NCBI GenBank assembly: GCA_002407845.1
Contig: DHPK01000007.1
Location: 22,734-56,882, forward strand
DNA from: Leptolinea sp. UBA5366
Lineage (GTDB): Bacteria > Chloroflexota > Anaerolineae > Anaerolineales > Anaerolineaceae
Length of the DNA: 34,149 nucleotides
Direction of reading: 5' to 3'
Shown here: positions 14,371 through 23,506 of the stretch, one piece after another
How positions within the stretch are numbered: position 1 is the first letter of the stretch
Layout: each line of letters opens with the position of its first letter
Translations under genes and position numbers: made by a program
The notes under the pieces: model-generated
What the model saw: only the letters and a program-made list of their open reading frames with translations
Told to the model about the DNA's origin: nothing
Databases searched by the model: none

Positions 14371-16212
14371 GTGGAATTCAAAGCAGGAGTTGTATATTTT
14401 ACCGGCGCCGGTCCGGGCGATCCCGAACTGATGACGCTCAAAGCTGCGGAGTTGGTTCGAGCGGCAGACCTGATCCTTTACGCAGGGTCGCTGGTTAATC
14501 CAGAAGTCTTGGCTTCCGCGAAAAAGACGGCTGAGAAGCTCAGCACGGCATCGCTGCCGCTTGAAAAGCAAATCGAACTGATGAAAAATGCTGCCGCCGC
14601 TGGGAAGGTCATCGCTCGGCTGCACACCGGCGATCCTTCAGTTTATGGCTCGATCACCGAACAGATCCAAGCTTTAAATAAACTGCAAATTCCTTTCATG
14701 ATCATCCCGGGCGTGACCGCGGCATTCGCCGCTGCTGCCTCGCTCGGCATCGAATACACGCTGGCGGAAGCCTGCCAGTCGCTGATCCTGACGCGCTCAG
14801 AAGGCAGAACGCCGGTTCCGAGCACGGAGCAGTTAAGCGCCATGGCAAGCCATCGCTGCAGCCTGGCAATTTATCTCAGCAGCGGCATGATCGGCAAAGT
14901 CGTTGATCAATTCATTGCAGCTGATTACGCGCCGGAGACTCCGGCAGCGATCGTCTACCATGCCAGCTGGCCGGATGAAAAAAAACTTATTGGAACGCTG
15001 GCTGACATCGAAGAACGGGCTGAAAAAGCTCTCATCACCCATCAGTCACTGATCATCGTCAGCCCTGCACTCGAAACCGCCCGCCTGGTTGCTCCATCTC
15101 ATCTTTATGGCACCTGGCAGCAGGAAACGAAAATCCACCGCCGCCCTTGCGTGGTCATCACTTTAAGCGCTGACTCGATTGATCTTGGCATGCGTCTCAC
15201 AGATGCCATGCCTGAGGCAAATCTCCTTGTTCCAGAAAAACACTGGCAGCCAGCGTTCGAGACCGAGCCGCGATATCAACCGTTCGGCTTCGGTATCCGG
15301 CAGGCATTGCAGGAAGCTTTCCAGAAATATGATGCGCTGATCTGTATCATGGCTTCCGGCATTGTCGTGCGAGAGCTGGCGCCGATCCTGCGTTCAAAGC
15401 AGGTCGATCCTGCGGTGGTCGTGATAGACAGTCGCGGCAAGTTCGCAGTCAGTCTCCTGAGCGGCCATGGCGGCGGCGCAAATCAGCTGGCTCAACGGGT
15501 CGCAGCGATTACTGGCGGACAAGCTGTCATCACGACTGCAAGCGATGTGCAGCAGATTCCGCCGCTGGATACGCTCATCAAACAGAAAGGCTGGCAAATA
15601 GCCCCCGGCAGCAACTTGACCGCCTTGATGGGCGCGCTCGTCAACCATGAGCCGGTCGCCGCGATCTGGGAGGAGCAAATTCCCGAACCGAACCCGCTCG
15701 CTGATTTTCCGATGGCGTTTTTCAAAGACATCGCCAGCGTACCGGAAACGATCCACAAGGCGGTTATTTTCTCGAATAAATCGCTGGAAGCCGCGCTGAC
15801 TGAGCGCTTTGATGCTTTGCTGCTGCTGCATTCGCGGACGCTCTGGCTGGGGGTCGGCTGCAATAAAGGCACACCTGCAGATGAGATTGACGCTTTCTGC
15901 CGTAAAGTTGTAACCAATGCCGGGTGGAGCTGGTCAGCCGTCCGCGGCATTGCGACCATCCCGGAAAAAGCTGATGAACCTGGATTGATCGAATTTGCAA
16001 AGTCCAATCAGTTTGAAATCAGAATTATTCCGCATGAAGAAATTCGGGCGGCGGGCAGCATGCCCACGCCCTCCGCCCATACGCTCAACCTGTTTGGCAT
16101 TGAAGGGGTCGCTGAACCTTGCGCCCTGATTGCAGCCGGCACTGACCACCTGCTGATCCAAAAACAGAAATCCGAAAACGTGACTGCCGCGCTTGCGCAG
16201 GAGGAAATTTAA
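14371..16212 (+). CDS. cbiFG: CbiF-CbiG fusion: cobalt-precorrin-4 C11-methyltransferase / cobalt-precorrin-5A hydrolase
   Basis: The 613-residue protein joins two cobalamin enzymes. Residues about 1-250 are CbiF, an S-adenosylmethionine-dependent tetrapyrrole methylase, with VYFTGAGPGDPELMTLKA, LHTGDPSVYGS and the proline-rich IPGVTAAFAAAASL. Residues about 258-600 are CbiG, with an ASGIVVRELAPIL segment, SLLSGHGGGANQLA and a C-terminal LGVGCNKGTPADEI module. CbiF methylates C11 and CbiG opens the ring A lactone and releases acetaldehyde, so the fusion couples consecutive steps. The start is GTG, four bases after GGAGG. An overlapping ATG at 14369 is out of frame. It heads the plus-strand cobalamin operon; cbiH follows after two bases. 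Confidence 0.93.
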   Translation: MEFKAGVVYFTGAGPGDPELMTLKAAELVRAADLILYAGSLVNPEVLASAKKTAEKLSTASLPLEKQIELMKNAAAAGKVIARLHTGDPSVYGSITEQIQALNKLQIPFMIIPGVTAAFAAAASLGIEYTLAEACQSLILTRSEGRTPVPSTEQLSAMASHRCSLAIYLSSGMIGKVVDQFIAADYAPETPAAIVYHASWPDEKKLIGTLADIEERAEKALITHQSLIIVSPALETARLVAPSHLYGTWQQETKIHRRPCVVITLSADSIDLGMRLTDAMPEANLLVPEKHWQPAFETEPRYQPFGFGIRQALQEAFQKYDALICIMASGIVVRELAPILRSKQVDPAVVVIDSRGKFAVSLLSGHGGGANQLAQRVAAITGGQAVITTASDVQQIPPLDTLIKQKGWQIAPGSNLTALMGALVNHEPVAAIWEEQIPEPNPLADFPMAFFKDIASVPETIHKAVIFSNKSLEAALTERFDALLLLHSRTLWLGVGCNKGTPADEIDAFCRKVVTNAGWSWSAVRGIATIPEKADEPGLIEFAKSNQFEIRIIPHEEIRAAGSMPTPSAHTLNLFGIEGVAEPCALIAAGTDHLLIQKQKSENVTAALAQEEI

Positions 16213-16214
16213 AA

Positions 16215-16955
16215 ATGAATGGACATATCTTTGTAATTAGTACCGGTCCTGGATGCGTCGAATGGATTCCGGATGCTGTGCTATCCGCCATGGAAAAAGC
16301 TGATCTGTTTTTGGGCTATTCCACCTATTTAAAGCAGATTGAATCGCTTTTCCCTGACATCCCGCGCGAGTCCAGCAGCATGCGACAGGAGACTGCCCGG
16401 GCTGAACGCGCGGTTCTGCTGGCAAAAGAAGGGAAAAAAGTCGCTGTCATTTCCGGCGGAGATGCCGGCATTTTCGGCATGGCAGGTCTGATATTGGAAA
16501 AAACCGCTGCACTGTGGCCGGAAGGCTTGTCCGAAGTGGAAGTCCTGCCGGGCATTTCCGCATTGAACGCTGCCGCATCGCTGGTCGGCGCGCCGCTGAT
16601 GACCGATTTTGCAGCCATCAGCCTGTCAGATTATCTGATTCCGATTGAGACCATCATGCTGAGGGTTGAAAACGCAGTCAAAGCCGGCTTTATCCTGTGT
16701 CTGTACAATCCAAAGTCAAAGATCCGGACTGAACCCTATGATCAGTGCTGCCAGATTCTCAACCGTAATTTAGCGTCTGAAACGCCGGTTGCGATCGTCC
16801 AAGGCGCTTATCGCAGCAGCCAGACAATTCGCACAATCACACTCGGACAGCTTCCTGATGAAGAAATCGGGATGGACTGCATCCTGCTTATCGGCAATAA
16901 AACGACCCGGCAGCTGGGACGCTGGATGGTGACCCCGCGCGGTTACACGATTTAA
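16215..16955 (+). CDS. cbiH: CbiH, cobalt-precorrin-3 C17-methyltransferase
   Basis: The 246-residue protein is a tetrapyrrole methylase of the CbiH/CobJ branch. It has the N-terminal ISTGPGCVEWI loop, GYSTYLKQIE, the SAM-binding VISGGDAGIFGMAG, the PGISALNAAASLVGAPLMTDF segment and LYNPKSKIR. It methylates C17 and triggers ring contraction by forming the lactone. Length is normal for the stand-alone enzyme. Its ribosome site (AGGAGG) lies in the last codons of cbiFG. cbiC follows ten bases later. Confidence 0.93.
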   Translation: MNGHIFVISTGPGCVEWIPDAVLSAMEKADLFLGYSTYLKQIESLFPDIPRESSSMRQETARAERAVLLAKEGKKVAVISGGDAGIFGMAGLILEKTAALWPEGLSEVEVLPGISALNAAASLVGAPLMTDFAAISLSDYLIPIETIMLRVENAVKAGFILCLYNPKSKIRTEPYDQCCQILNRNLASETPVAIVQGAYRSSQTIRTITLGQLPDEEIGMDCILLIGNKTTRQLGRWMVTPRGYTI

Positions 16956-16965
16956 ATGAGGAAAT

Positions 16966-17580
16966 ATGATCAATAAAGCTGGAAAAAACATCGAATCGCT
17001 GAGTTTCAGCATCATTCAATCAGAATTGGGAGCGAATTCATTTTCACAAGAGGAACTCGCAATTGTCACCCGCGTTATTCACACGACCGGAGATTTCGAA
17101 TTTGCCGATAACCTGCGTTTCTCAACTGACGCCATCGAACGCGGCAAGGAGCTGCTGCGGAGTGGCTGCCCGATCGTGACTGACGTGAAAATGGTTTCCG
17201 CTGGCATTTCCACCCGATTTATGGCGGATAAAAATGAACGGGTGCGCTGTCTGATCGACGATCCGCGCGTTATCCAATTCGCAAACGATCACGAAATAAC
17301 CCGCTCAGAAGCCTCAATGCGCTTGCAAAAGGACATTCTGCCCAAGGCAGTGGTCGCAATCGGCAACGCCCCGACTGCGTTGCTTGAGCTCCTGAGGTTG
17401 GCGCGGGAAGAGGCTGTGATCCCCGGACTGATCATCGGCATTCCAGTCGGATTTGTGAACGCGGCGGAATCAAAAGACACGCTGGCAAACAGTCAGCTGC
17501 CTTTCATCACCTCCTTAGGACGAAAAGGCGGCTCGCCGATCGCGGCAGCCATCATCAATGCGCTGAACGCGCTGCCTTAA
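16966..17580 (+). CDS. cbiC: CbiC, cobalt-precorrin-8 methylmutase
   Basis: The 204-residue protein matches precorrin-8X methylmutase, which moves the C11 methyl group to C12. The catalytic histidine is in VTRVIHTTGD (His39). Other family marks are PIVTDVKMVSAGI, AVVAIGNAPTALLELL and PVGFVNAAESK. GAGGA lies four bases before the ATG. The gene is complete and of normal length. Confidence 0.94.
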   Translation: MINKAGKNIESLSFSIIQSELGANSFSQEELAIVTRVIHTTGDFEFADNLRFSTDAIERGKELLRSGCPIVTDVKMVSAGISTRFMADKNERVRCLIDDPRVIQFANDHEITRSEASMRLQKDILPKAVVAIGNAPTALLELLRLAREEAVIPGLIIGIPVGFVNAAESKDTLANSQLPFITSLGRKGGSPIAAAIINALNALP

Positions 17581-17593
17581 AAGGAAGCACGAC

Positions 17594-18481
17594 GTGAGGG
17601 ACACGCTGGATCCTTCGCATCTGCAGCGAATCTGCGCCGCACTTGGCATTTCGCCAGAGAAAATTCAGGACTGCCGGAGAGATGATACCGGGCTGAACAA
17701 CGAGAACTGGATCCTCTCAACGGCGCAGGGCAGCTGGCTTTACCGCATCCCCGGGCGCGGCACTCAATTATTTTGCAGCCGGCGCAACGAATCAAAAGTC
17801 TATACGATCCTTCGTCCTTTTGAGCTTAGCGATGAAGTCATTTTTCTGGATGCTGAAAGTGGCTGGAAACTTTCGGTTTATTATCCGGACTGCCATGCTG
17901 CCAACCCGCACAAGGCGCAGGATGTTCAGGCTGCCATGCAGCTCCTGACCCGGCTGCACCAGCTGCCAATCCGGTTCCCGTATTATGACGATCATGCAGC
18001 GCGAATCCAGCGTTATTTCCGGATCGCCAAAGCGCATCAAGCTGCATTTGACCCCGAGTTCGAGCCGCTTCGCCATGAAATACTTGATCGCATCGCATTG
18101 ATGGCAGGAGCCGAAAAGTGGGTTCCGTCGCATGGTGATTTTCTGCCTGAAAATGTTTTGTGTTTTCCTGATGGGCATGCGCTGCTTTTGGATTGGGAAT
18201 TCGCTGCCATGGGACACCCGCTTGAAGACATCGGAACTATTTGCCATCACGCCGATCTTTCACCCGAATCCAGTATCCTCACCGCCGAAACCTATTTCAG
18301 CCGGGAGCTGACCCCCGCTGAGACAAACCGGCTTTTTCTGTCCTGCGCCAGCGCTGCCATCCTGTGGTACAGCTGGGCAATATTCAAACTCACCGTCAGC
18401 TCAAACACGGAAATTTATCACAGGTTTGCCCAGCGCTCATTGACATTTTGTGCGCGATATTTACGCTTGATTGAGACTTAA
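17594..18481 (+). CDS. LicA/choline-kinase-like phosphotransferase in the cobalamin operon
   Basis: The 295-residue protein belongs to the aminoglycoside phosphotransferase/choline kinase superfamily. It has the catalytic loop SHGDFLPENVL (Brenner motif) and the metal-binding LLLDWEFAAMGHPLEDIGT, closest in style to LicA choline/ethanolamine kinases. The N-terminal lobe has TGLNNENWIL and a RIPGRG strand. The start is GTG after an AAGGA site. It is the last gene of the plus-strand operon and overlaps the end of cbiB tail to tail by 21 bases. Its position among cbi genes suggests phosphorylation of a small amino alcohol or threonine for the nucleotide-loop linker, but that role is inference. 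PduX, the known threonine kinase, is a GHMP kinase and unrelated in fold. Confidence 0.8.
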   Translation: MRDTLDPSHLQRICAALGISPEKIQDCRRDDTGLNNENWILSTAQGSWLYRIPGRGTQLFCSRRNESKVYTILRPFELSDEVIFLDAESGWKLSVYYPDCHAANPHKAQDVQAAMQLLTRLHQLPIRFPYYDDHAARIQRYFRIAKAHQAAFDPEFEPLRHEILDRIALMAGAEKWVPSHGDFLPENVLCFPDGHALLLDWEFAAMGHPLEDIGTICHHADLSPESSILTAETYFSRELTPAETNRLFLSCASAAILWYSWAIFKLTVSSNTEIYHRFAQRSLTFCARYLRLIET

Positions 18482-19414
18482 AAGAAGGACGAACAAAAGT
18501 ACTGCAACCGTAAATCCGATGATGCCCGCAATACCGACAATCCGGCAGGATTTCCGAATGTCTGCTGCTCCGGGTTCTTTTCCCGATGCGTTGACGCGGT
18601 AAGCACCTTGTTTCTCCAGCTGAATATCCAAAGCCCCAGCCGTTGCCCCAATTGTCCAGCCGGCATTTGGGCTTTGAAACTGACACCGCTGAAAAAGCAT
18701 CACCCGCCAGCCGTTGATGAAATCTCCCTTTGAAAATGGTGCTGCCAGACAGATCAACGCTCCTGACAGCGGAGCGGGGATGAGATTCAGCAGATCATCC
18801 AGCCGGGCAGCAGCTTTGCCGATCATCTCCCATTTTTCAGAATGATAGCCAATCATGGCATCTGCTGTATTAATAAAGCGAAAGCCCCATGCCAGCGGCA
18901 GTCCGCCGATCATGAACGCCAGCAGCGGCGTGATGAAGCTGTCCGTCAGGTTTTCTGCCACGGACTCAATCGCCGCTGATGCAATTTTTTCAACGCTTAG
19001 CGTCGAAGTATCGCGGCTGACCAGATGCCAGGCAGTCAGCCGGCGCGCCTCAGCCAGATCCCCTTGGTTCAAAGCAGTATAAATTTCTCCTGCTGCACGC
19101 AGCAGTCCCTTGAGCGTGAAAACTGGTTTCAGTAGAATTCCGGTCACAATACCATTCAGCAGCCACGGAAGCTTTGACAAACCCCGCGCAATCGCAGCAA
19201 TCGGTAAACAAAAGAGCGCCAGTCCAGTAATAACCAGCAGCAATCCACCGATGAAACGGTTCAGTGGCTGCCTTGCGGGAATTCTGAGACAGCGATTCGA
19301 CGAGAAGTCAATCCATTTACCCATCCAGACTACTGGATGAACTGCGGCTGGCAATTCAGCAAACAGCAGGTCAAGCAGCAAGCCTGTCAGCAGCGCAGTT
19401 AACACAATTTTCAT
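18461..19414 (-). CDS. cbiB: CbiB, adenosylcobinamide(-phosphate) synthase
   Basis: The 317-residue membrane protein has the CbiB/CobD marks HPVVWMGKWID, SRDTSTLSVEKIASAAIES, VAENLTDSF, INTADAMIGYHS and SPNAGWTIGA. It joins the aminopropanol (or its phosphate) linker to adenosylcobyric acid. About five hydrophobic segments are visible, including the C-terminal one. It is the last gene of the minus-strand operon. Its ATG overlaps the cbiP stop by four bases, and its 3' end overlaps the convergent kinase gene. Confidence 0.93.
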   Translation of the reverse strand: MKIVLTALLTGLLLDLLFAELPAAVHPVVWMGKWIDFSSNRCLRIPARQPLNRFIGGLLLVITGLALFCLPIAAIARGLSKLPWLLNGIVTGILLKPVFTLKGLLRAAGEIYTALNQGDLAEARRLTAWHLVSRDTSTLSVEKIASAAIESVAENLTDSFITPLLAFMIGGLPLAWGFRFINTADAMIGYHSEKWEMIGKAAARLDDLLNLIPAPLSGALICLAAPFSKGDFINGWRVMLFQRCQFQSPNAGWTIGATAGALDIQLEKQGAYRVNASGKEPGAADIRKSCRIVGIAGIIGFTVAVLLFVLLLSLNQA

Positions 19415-20913
19415 GAGATGCCCTGGTCAATGATTTGCTCAATCAAGGCTATATCCAAGTGTTCTTCAAGGTGATCAGCCAGCCGATCGAAACTTTGCGA
19501 GACCATCGTGCGAAAACTTAAGCCAGAGGGTTCAATATCAAGCGCCCGCAACCAGGCGCTACGGAAGCCATCATTATCAAACAGACCATGCAAATAAGTG
19601 CCGAAACTCTTTCCGTCTGCGGCAATCGCGCCGTCAAAACCATCAAACTTTTCCTGCCCAGCGCGTTTCACTTTAAAAATCGGATGTGTGCTCTGGGTCT
19701 CTCCATAGTGAATCTCATATCCCTGGACTGTCAATCCCTGAAGCGAGTTCAAAAAGCCGCTGACTGAAATCAGCTGCATTTCTGTCTGGGAAACTTTCTT
19801 TGAGCCAGCCATAACCGTCTCAACCGGCAACAGTCCCAATCCTGCGCAGGCTTCAATCCCGCTTTCCAGCCGCAGCGGATTGCGGATTTGTTCCCCCATC
19901 AGCTGAAATCCGCCGCAAATGCCGACTACTGCCGCTCCTTGGCGGCTGGCGTCCTGAATCGCATCTGCCATACCGCTCTGCACCAGCCACTGCATGTCGC
20001 CCAAAGTGTTTTTTGTGCCGGGCAGCAGGATTGCAGCCGCACCGCGCATTTCATCCGGGCGATCGCAAAAGACCAAATTGACCATCGGTTCATACTTGAG
20101 CGGGTCAAAATCATCAAAATTGCTGATGTGCGGCAGTTTGACCACGCAAATTTTCCTGGCAGCCGGACTTTTCATCCCGACAGAGGAAAAGGCAGCAGCG
20201 TCTTCGTCAGCAATGCCATGATCCGGCAAATAAGGCACCACGCCCGCGACCGGCGTCCCGTCGCTGCGTTCGGACAGAATGCGCGTTCCTTCGGAAAATA
20301 GTTTTATTTCACCTCGGAACTTATTGACGATGAAGCCCCTTATAAATTTCCTGTCAGCTTCCGAGAGCAGCCACCAGCTGCCGGCAAGCTGGGCAAAGAT
20401 TCCGCCGCGATCAATATCCCCGATCAGCAGGCAGGGCGCTTTCGCGTAGCGTGCAATCGCCAGATTGGTCACATCGTTTTTCAGCAAGTTTAGTTCGGCA
20501 ATACTGCCCGCGCCCTCAATCAAAACCAGATCAGCTTCGCTGCGCAGCGACTCCAAACTTTCTGTGATCGGCTGCCAAAGCTGGTTCCGCATGGCGTAAT
20601 AATCCGTTCCGGAAAAAGACCCCTGCAGCTTGCCCAGCAGGATCAGCTGACTCTTGTGATCCGCTTCGGGTTTTAGCAGCACCGGATTCATCTGCACAGT
20701 CGCCTGAACGCCGGCAGCCGCAGCCTGCACAGCCTGCGCGCGACCAATTTCCCCGCCATTGAGACATACAGCCGCGTTGTTGCTCATGTTTTGAGCTTTA
20801 AACGGCAGCACCCGCAGTCCTTTGCGGGTGAAAATGCGGCAAAATCCAGCAGTCAGCAGACTTTTGCCGACTGAAGACATGCTGCCCATCAGCATCAACA
20901 TTTTTGCAGTCAT
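19411..20913 (-). CDS. cbiP: CbiP (CobQ), adenosylcobyric acid synthase
   Basis: The 500-residue glutamine-dependent amidase has an N-terminal P-loop (GSMSSVGKSLLTAGFCRIF). It has the cobyric acid synthase segment PFKAQNMSNNAAVCLNGGEI with GRAQAVQA, then LIGDIDRGGIFAQLAGS. The C-terminal class I-like amidotransferase domain has the nucleophilic Cys in GICGGFQLMG and a late YEIHYGET. It amidates four carboxylates (b, d, e, g). The ATG is five bases after GGAG and overlaps the cbiA stop (ATGA). Length is normal. Confidence 0.95.
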   Translation of the reverse strand: MTAKMLMLMGSMSSVGKSLLTAGFCRIFTRKGLRVLPFKAQNMSNNAAVCLNGGEIGRAQAVQAAAAGVQATVQMNPVLLKPEADHKSQLILLGKLQGSFSGTDYYAMRNQLWQPITESLESLRSEADLVLIEGAGSIAELNLLKNDVTNLAIARYAKAPCLLIGDIDRGGIFAQLAGSWWLLSEADRKFIRGFIVNKFRGEIKLFSEGTRILSERSDGTPVAGVVPYLPDHGIADEDAAAFSSVGMKSPAARKICVVKLPHISNFDDFDPLKYEPMVNLVFCDRPDEMRGAAAILLPGTKNTLGDMQWLVQSGMADAIQDASRQGAAVVGICGGFQLMGEQIRNPLRLESGIEACAGLGLLPVETVMAGSKKVSQTEMQLISVSGFLNSLQGLTVQGYEIHYGETQSTHPIFKVKRAGQEKFDGFDGAIAADGKSFGTYLHGLFDNDGFRSAWLRALDIEPSGLSFRTMVSQSFDRLADHLEEHLDIALIEQIIDQGIS

Positions 20914-22280
20914 TTTTTCTCCATTGCAGTTATGAAATTAGTTACCAGCGTTTCATCTTGACCAAAATCTATATGACTATACGAAGCAATTGTGTTGCCG
21001 CGGCAGACACCATCCGTCCCGCACGCCTCGCCAAGTGCATTCATGTAACTGAAAAGCGGTTGATCATCGTCTTCGCGATCCCAAATTGAATAATGGAACT
21101 CATGACTGCGCAGCGTCTGCGCGGGGGCAAGCAGCCAGTTGGGCGTCAGCGCTGTTGCCATTCGATATCCCATTATAAGCCGCCGTCCCATTCGGCAGCT
21201 CCCTGAAAGGATGCCCGCCATTTGATAGGATCGGTCAGAATCCTGAAAAACATTTGTCAAATACATCAGTCCGCCGCATTCGGCGAAAATCGGATGGTCA
21301 GCGACTGCAAATGTGCGAACCGCGGAAAGCATGCTTTCATTTATGGATAGCGCAGGCGCATGCAGCTCCGGATAACCGCCGCCAAAATAGATGCCGTCAA
21401 TCCGGTCAGGCAGGGTTGGATCGTGGATTGGGCTGAAATAAACGATTTCAGCTCCAGCTTCTGCCAGAAGCGCCAGATTTTCAGCGTAATAAAAACAGAA
21501 TGCCTCATCACGCGCCACTGCCAGCCGCACGTTTGCCGGTTTTTCCCGGCTTTTCAGTTCAACTAGCGGAAGCTGGATCGGTTTCGCAGTCCGTGCGATT
21601 TCGAGCACAGCTGCCAGATCCAAATTCTCTTCAATGATCTCCGCAGCACTTTCAAGAAAAGCAGCTGTCTTTTCCCGGTCATCATCCAGCGTCACCAGTC
21701 CGAGATGCCTTTCGGGGACGATCAAACCGTCCTTCTTCGGAATAAAGCCCAAGATCGGAATGCCTAATGGGGCAATCGCCTGTTCCAGCATCGTCTGGTG
21801 CTTGAGGCTGCCGACACGGTTCGCGATGATGCCGGCGATTTGAACCCGCGAATCGAAAGTGTGAAAGCCGTGAATCAGCGCAGCGGCGCTGCCCGCCATC
21901 TTGCCGCAGTCGACCACTAGCAGGATCGGCAGCCCAAGCAGCTCAGCCACTCCGGCAGTGCTCCCATTCATCGGGTCGCCGCTGATGCCATCGAACATGC
22001 CCATGACACCTTCGACAATTGAAAGGTCTGCCTGTGCAGCTCTTTTTGCGTAAACCGAACGCAGTTTTTCGGACGGCAGCATCCAGGGGTCAAGGTTGAC
22101 AGAAGGGGTTCCGCATGCCGCGCCGTGATACATCAGGTCGATGTAATCCGGTCCGACTTTGAATGGCTGAACGGCATAGCGCCGGCTGAATGCGCGCATC
22201 AATCCGCTCGCCAGCATGCTTTTCCCGCTGCCGCTGGCAGGCGCCGCGATCACGAAACCCGGTTTTGTCACGCGATTCAT
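20910..22280 (-). CDS. cbiA: CbiA, cobyrinic acid a,c-diamide synthase
   Basis: The 456-residue protein amidates the a and c side chains of cobyrinic acid using glutamine and ATP. The P-loop is IAAPASGSGKSMLASGLM. KVGPDYIDLMYHG and GVMGMFDG follow, and the amidotransferase Cys is in AECGGLMYL. The ATG at 22280 shares one base with the cbiET stop (TGATG). A TTG at 22283 would place the GGAG site at better spacing (8 rather than 11 bases), so initiation there is possible. It overlaps cbiP by four bases. Confidence 0.94.
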   Translation of the reverse strand: MNRVTKPGFVIAAPASGSGKSMLASGLMRAFSRRYAVQPFKVGPDYIDLMYHGAACGTPSVNLDPWMLPSEKLRSVYAKRAAQADLSIVEGVMGMFDGISGDPMNGSTAGVAELLGLPILLVVDCGKMAGSAAALIHGFHTFDSRVQIAGIIANRVGSLKHQTMLEQAIAPLGIPILGFIPKKDGLIVPERHLGLVTLDDDREKTAAFLESAAEIIEENLDLAAVLEIARTAKPIQLPLVELKSREKPANVRLAVARDEAFCFYYAENLALLAEAGAEIVYFSPIHDPTLPDRIDGIYFGGGYPELHAPALSINESMLSAVRTFAVADHPIFAECGGLMYLTNVFQDSDRSYQMAGILSGSCRMGRRLIMGYRMATALTPNWLLAPAQTLRSHEFHYSIWDREDDDQPLFSYMNALGEACGTDGVCRGNTIASYSHIDFGQDETLVTNFITAMEKK

Positions 22281-23506
22281 CAAAAAGTCATCTCCACAAT
22301 AAAGATCGGATTTTTGGGCACCAGCCGGGTACCGCTGCCGGTTTGAACCGTCTCATGAATGCCAGCCTGGATCGTATCTGCTGCAATTTCGTGTGCCTTG
22401 GCCCAATTCAGCGCATCGATCAGGTTCTCAATCAGTGCAAAAGTCATCACAAGCTTGAATGGCGCTGTCTGGCGGCGCATCAGCAGGTGATCAAGGATCC
22501 CTGTCAGATTGCCGCCGCTGCCGCCGATAAAGACAGCTGATGGCTGCGGCAGATCCGACAGCGCATCCGGGGCAGATCCCTGGATGATCCTCAGGTTCTC
22601 GATCGAAAAACGCTGCTGATTCAGCTGGATGCATTCAATCAAATCGGGCTCTTTTTCGATGGCGATAACCTGTCCGCGCCAGGCGCGTTCAGCTGCTTCA
22701 ACGCTAACCGCACCGCTGCCGGCACCGATATCCCAAACCAGCGCCTCCGGCTGAATTGCCAGCCGAGAAAAACACAGCGCCCGAATATCCCGCTTGGTAA
22801 TCAGTCCCCGCCGATGAACAAAAGCATCATCCGGGCGGACAATCCCCTCCGCGGCAGGCTGCCAGTCCGAGGCATGCTCAATCAGCATTACGCTTAATAC
22901 TGGAAAATCCATTCCAGCGCAGGCTTCAACAGTTCCCTGAAAGAAAACCTCAGAATCGGCTGATCCGATGTTTCCACAGACTGTGACTATCAAATCATTC
23001 AGCCCGGCTTTCAGCAGTCTGGCAGCCAGATTTGCGGGTGTGGACTCGGTTTTTTCTGTCCCGCACAGGATGCCGATTTTCCGATAGCGCCTTACATAGC
23101 CGAGGAAAGACGGCAGAAAATCAGCGTGCGCTGATAACAGCACGGCATCCGACCAAGGGATGCCTGCCATCGCGAAAGCCTCTTGAATGAAAGTCGGCTG
23201 AAGGTACAGTTTGACTTGCTCAGCCGGGAAATGCTGCATGATCGTTGCGCCGATGCCATGAAAAAGCGGGTCTCCCGACCCAAGCACAACGATTTTTTCA
23301 TCGGATCCACGATCGAGCAATGAAGGCAGCTTTTCTCGAAAATTGCGGTCAATCACGATTTTTTGGGTTTCTACTTCCGGGAAAAGATCAATCAGCGCAG
23401 CAGACCCCCAAAGCTGGTCCGCCTCCTGAATCGCGTTCAGAGCGGCTGTGCAGAGCCCTGCGCGCCGGGTCTTTCCAATTCCAACAATTGTCAGCGGATA
23501 TCTCAT
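22280..23506 (-). CDS. cbiET: CbiE-CbiT fusion: cobalt-precorrin-7 C5-methyltransferase / cobalt-precorrin-6B C15-methyltransferase (decarboxylating)
   Basis: The 408-residue protein fuses CbiE (about residues 1-210, a tetrapyrrole methylase with LTIVGIGKTRRAGL and VVLGSGDPLFHGIG) to CbiT (about 220-400, a Rossmann methyltransferase with WDIGAGSGAVSVEAA and IEKEPDLIECI, then AVFIGGSGGNL). Together they methylate C5 and C15 and decarboxylate the C12 side chain, the same layout as CobL. The ATG overlaps the cbiD stop (ATGA) after an AGAGGA site. Confidence 0.94.
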   Translation of the reverse strand: MRYPLTIVGIGKTRRAGLCTAALNAIQEADQLWGSAALIDLFPEVETQKIVIDRNFREKLPSLLDRGSDEKIVVLGSGDPLFHGIGATIMQHFPAEQVKLYLQPTFIQEAFAMAGIPWSDAVLLSAHADFLPSFLGYVRRYRKIGILCGTEKTESTPANLAARLLKAGLNDLIVTVCGNIGSADSEVFFQGTVEACAGMDFPVLSVMLIEHASDWQPAAEGIVRPDDAFVHRRGLITKRDIRALCFSRLAIQPEALVWDIGAGSGAVSVEAAERAWRGQVIAIEKEPDLIECIQLNQQRFSIENLRIIQGSAPDALSDLPQPSAVFIGGSGGNLTGILDHLLMRRQTAPFKLVMTFALIENLIDALNWAKAHEIAADTIQAGIHETVQTGSGTRLVPKNPIFIVEMTF

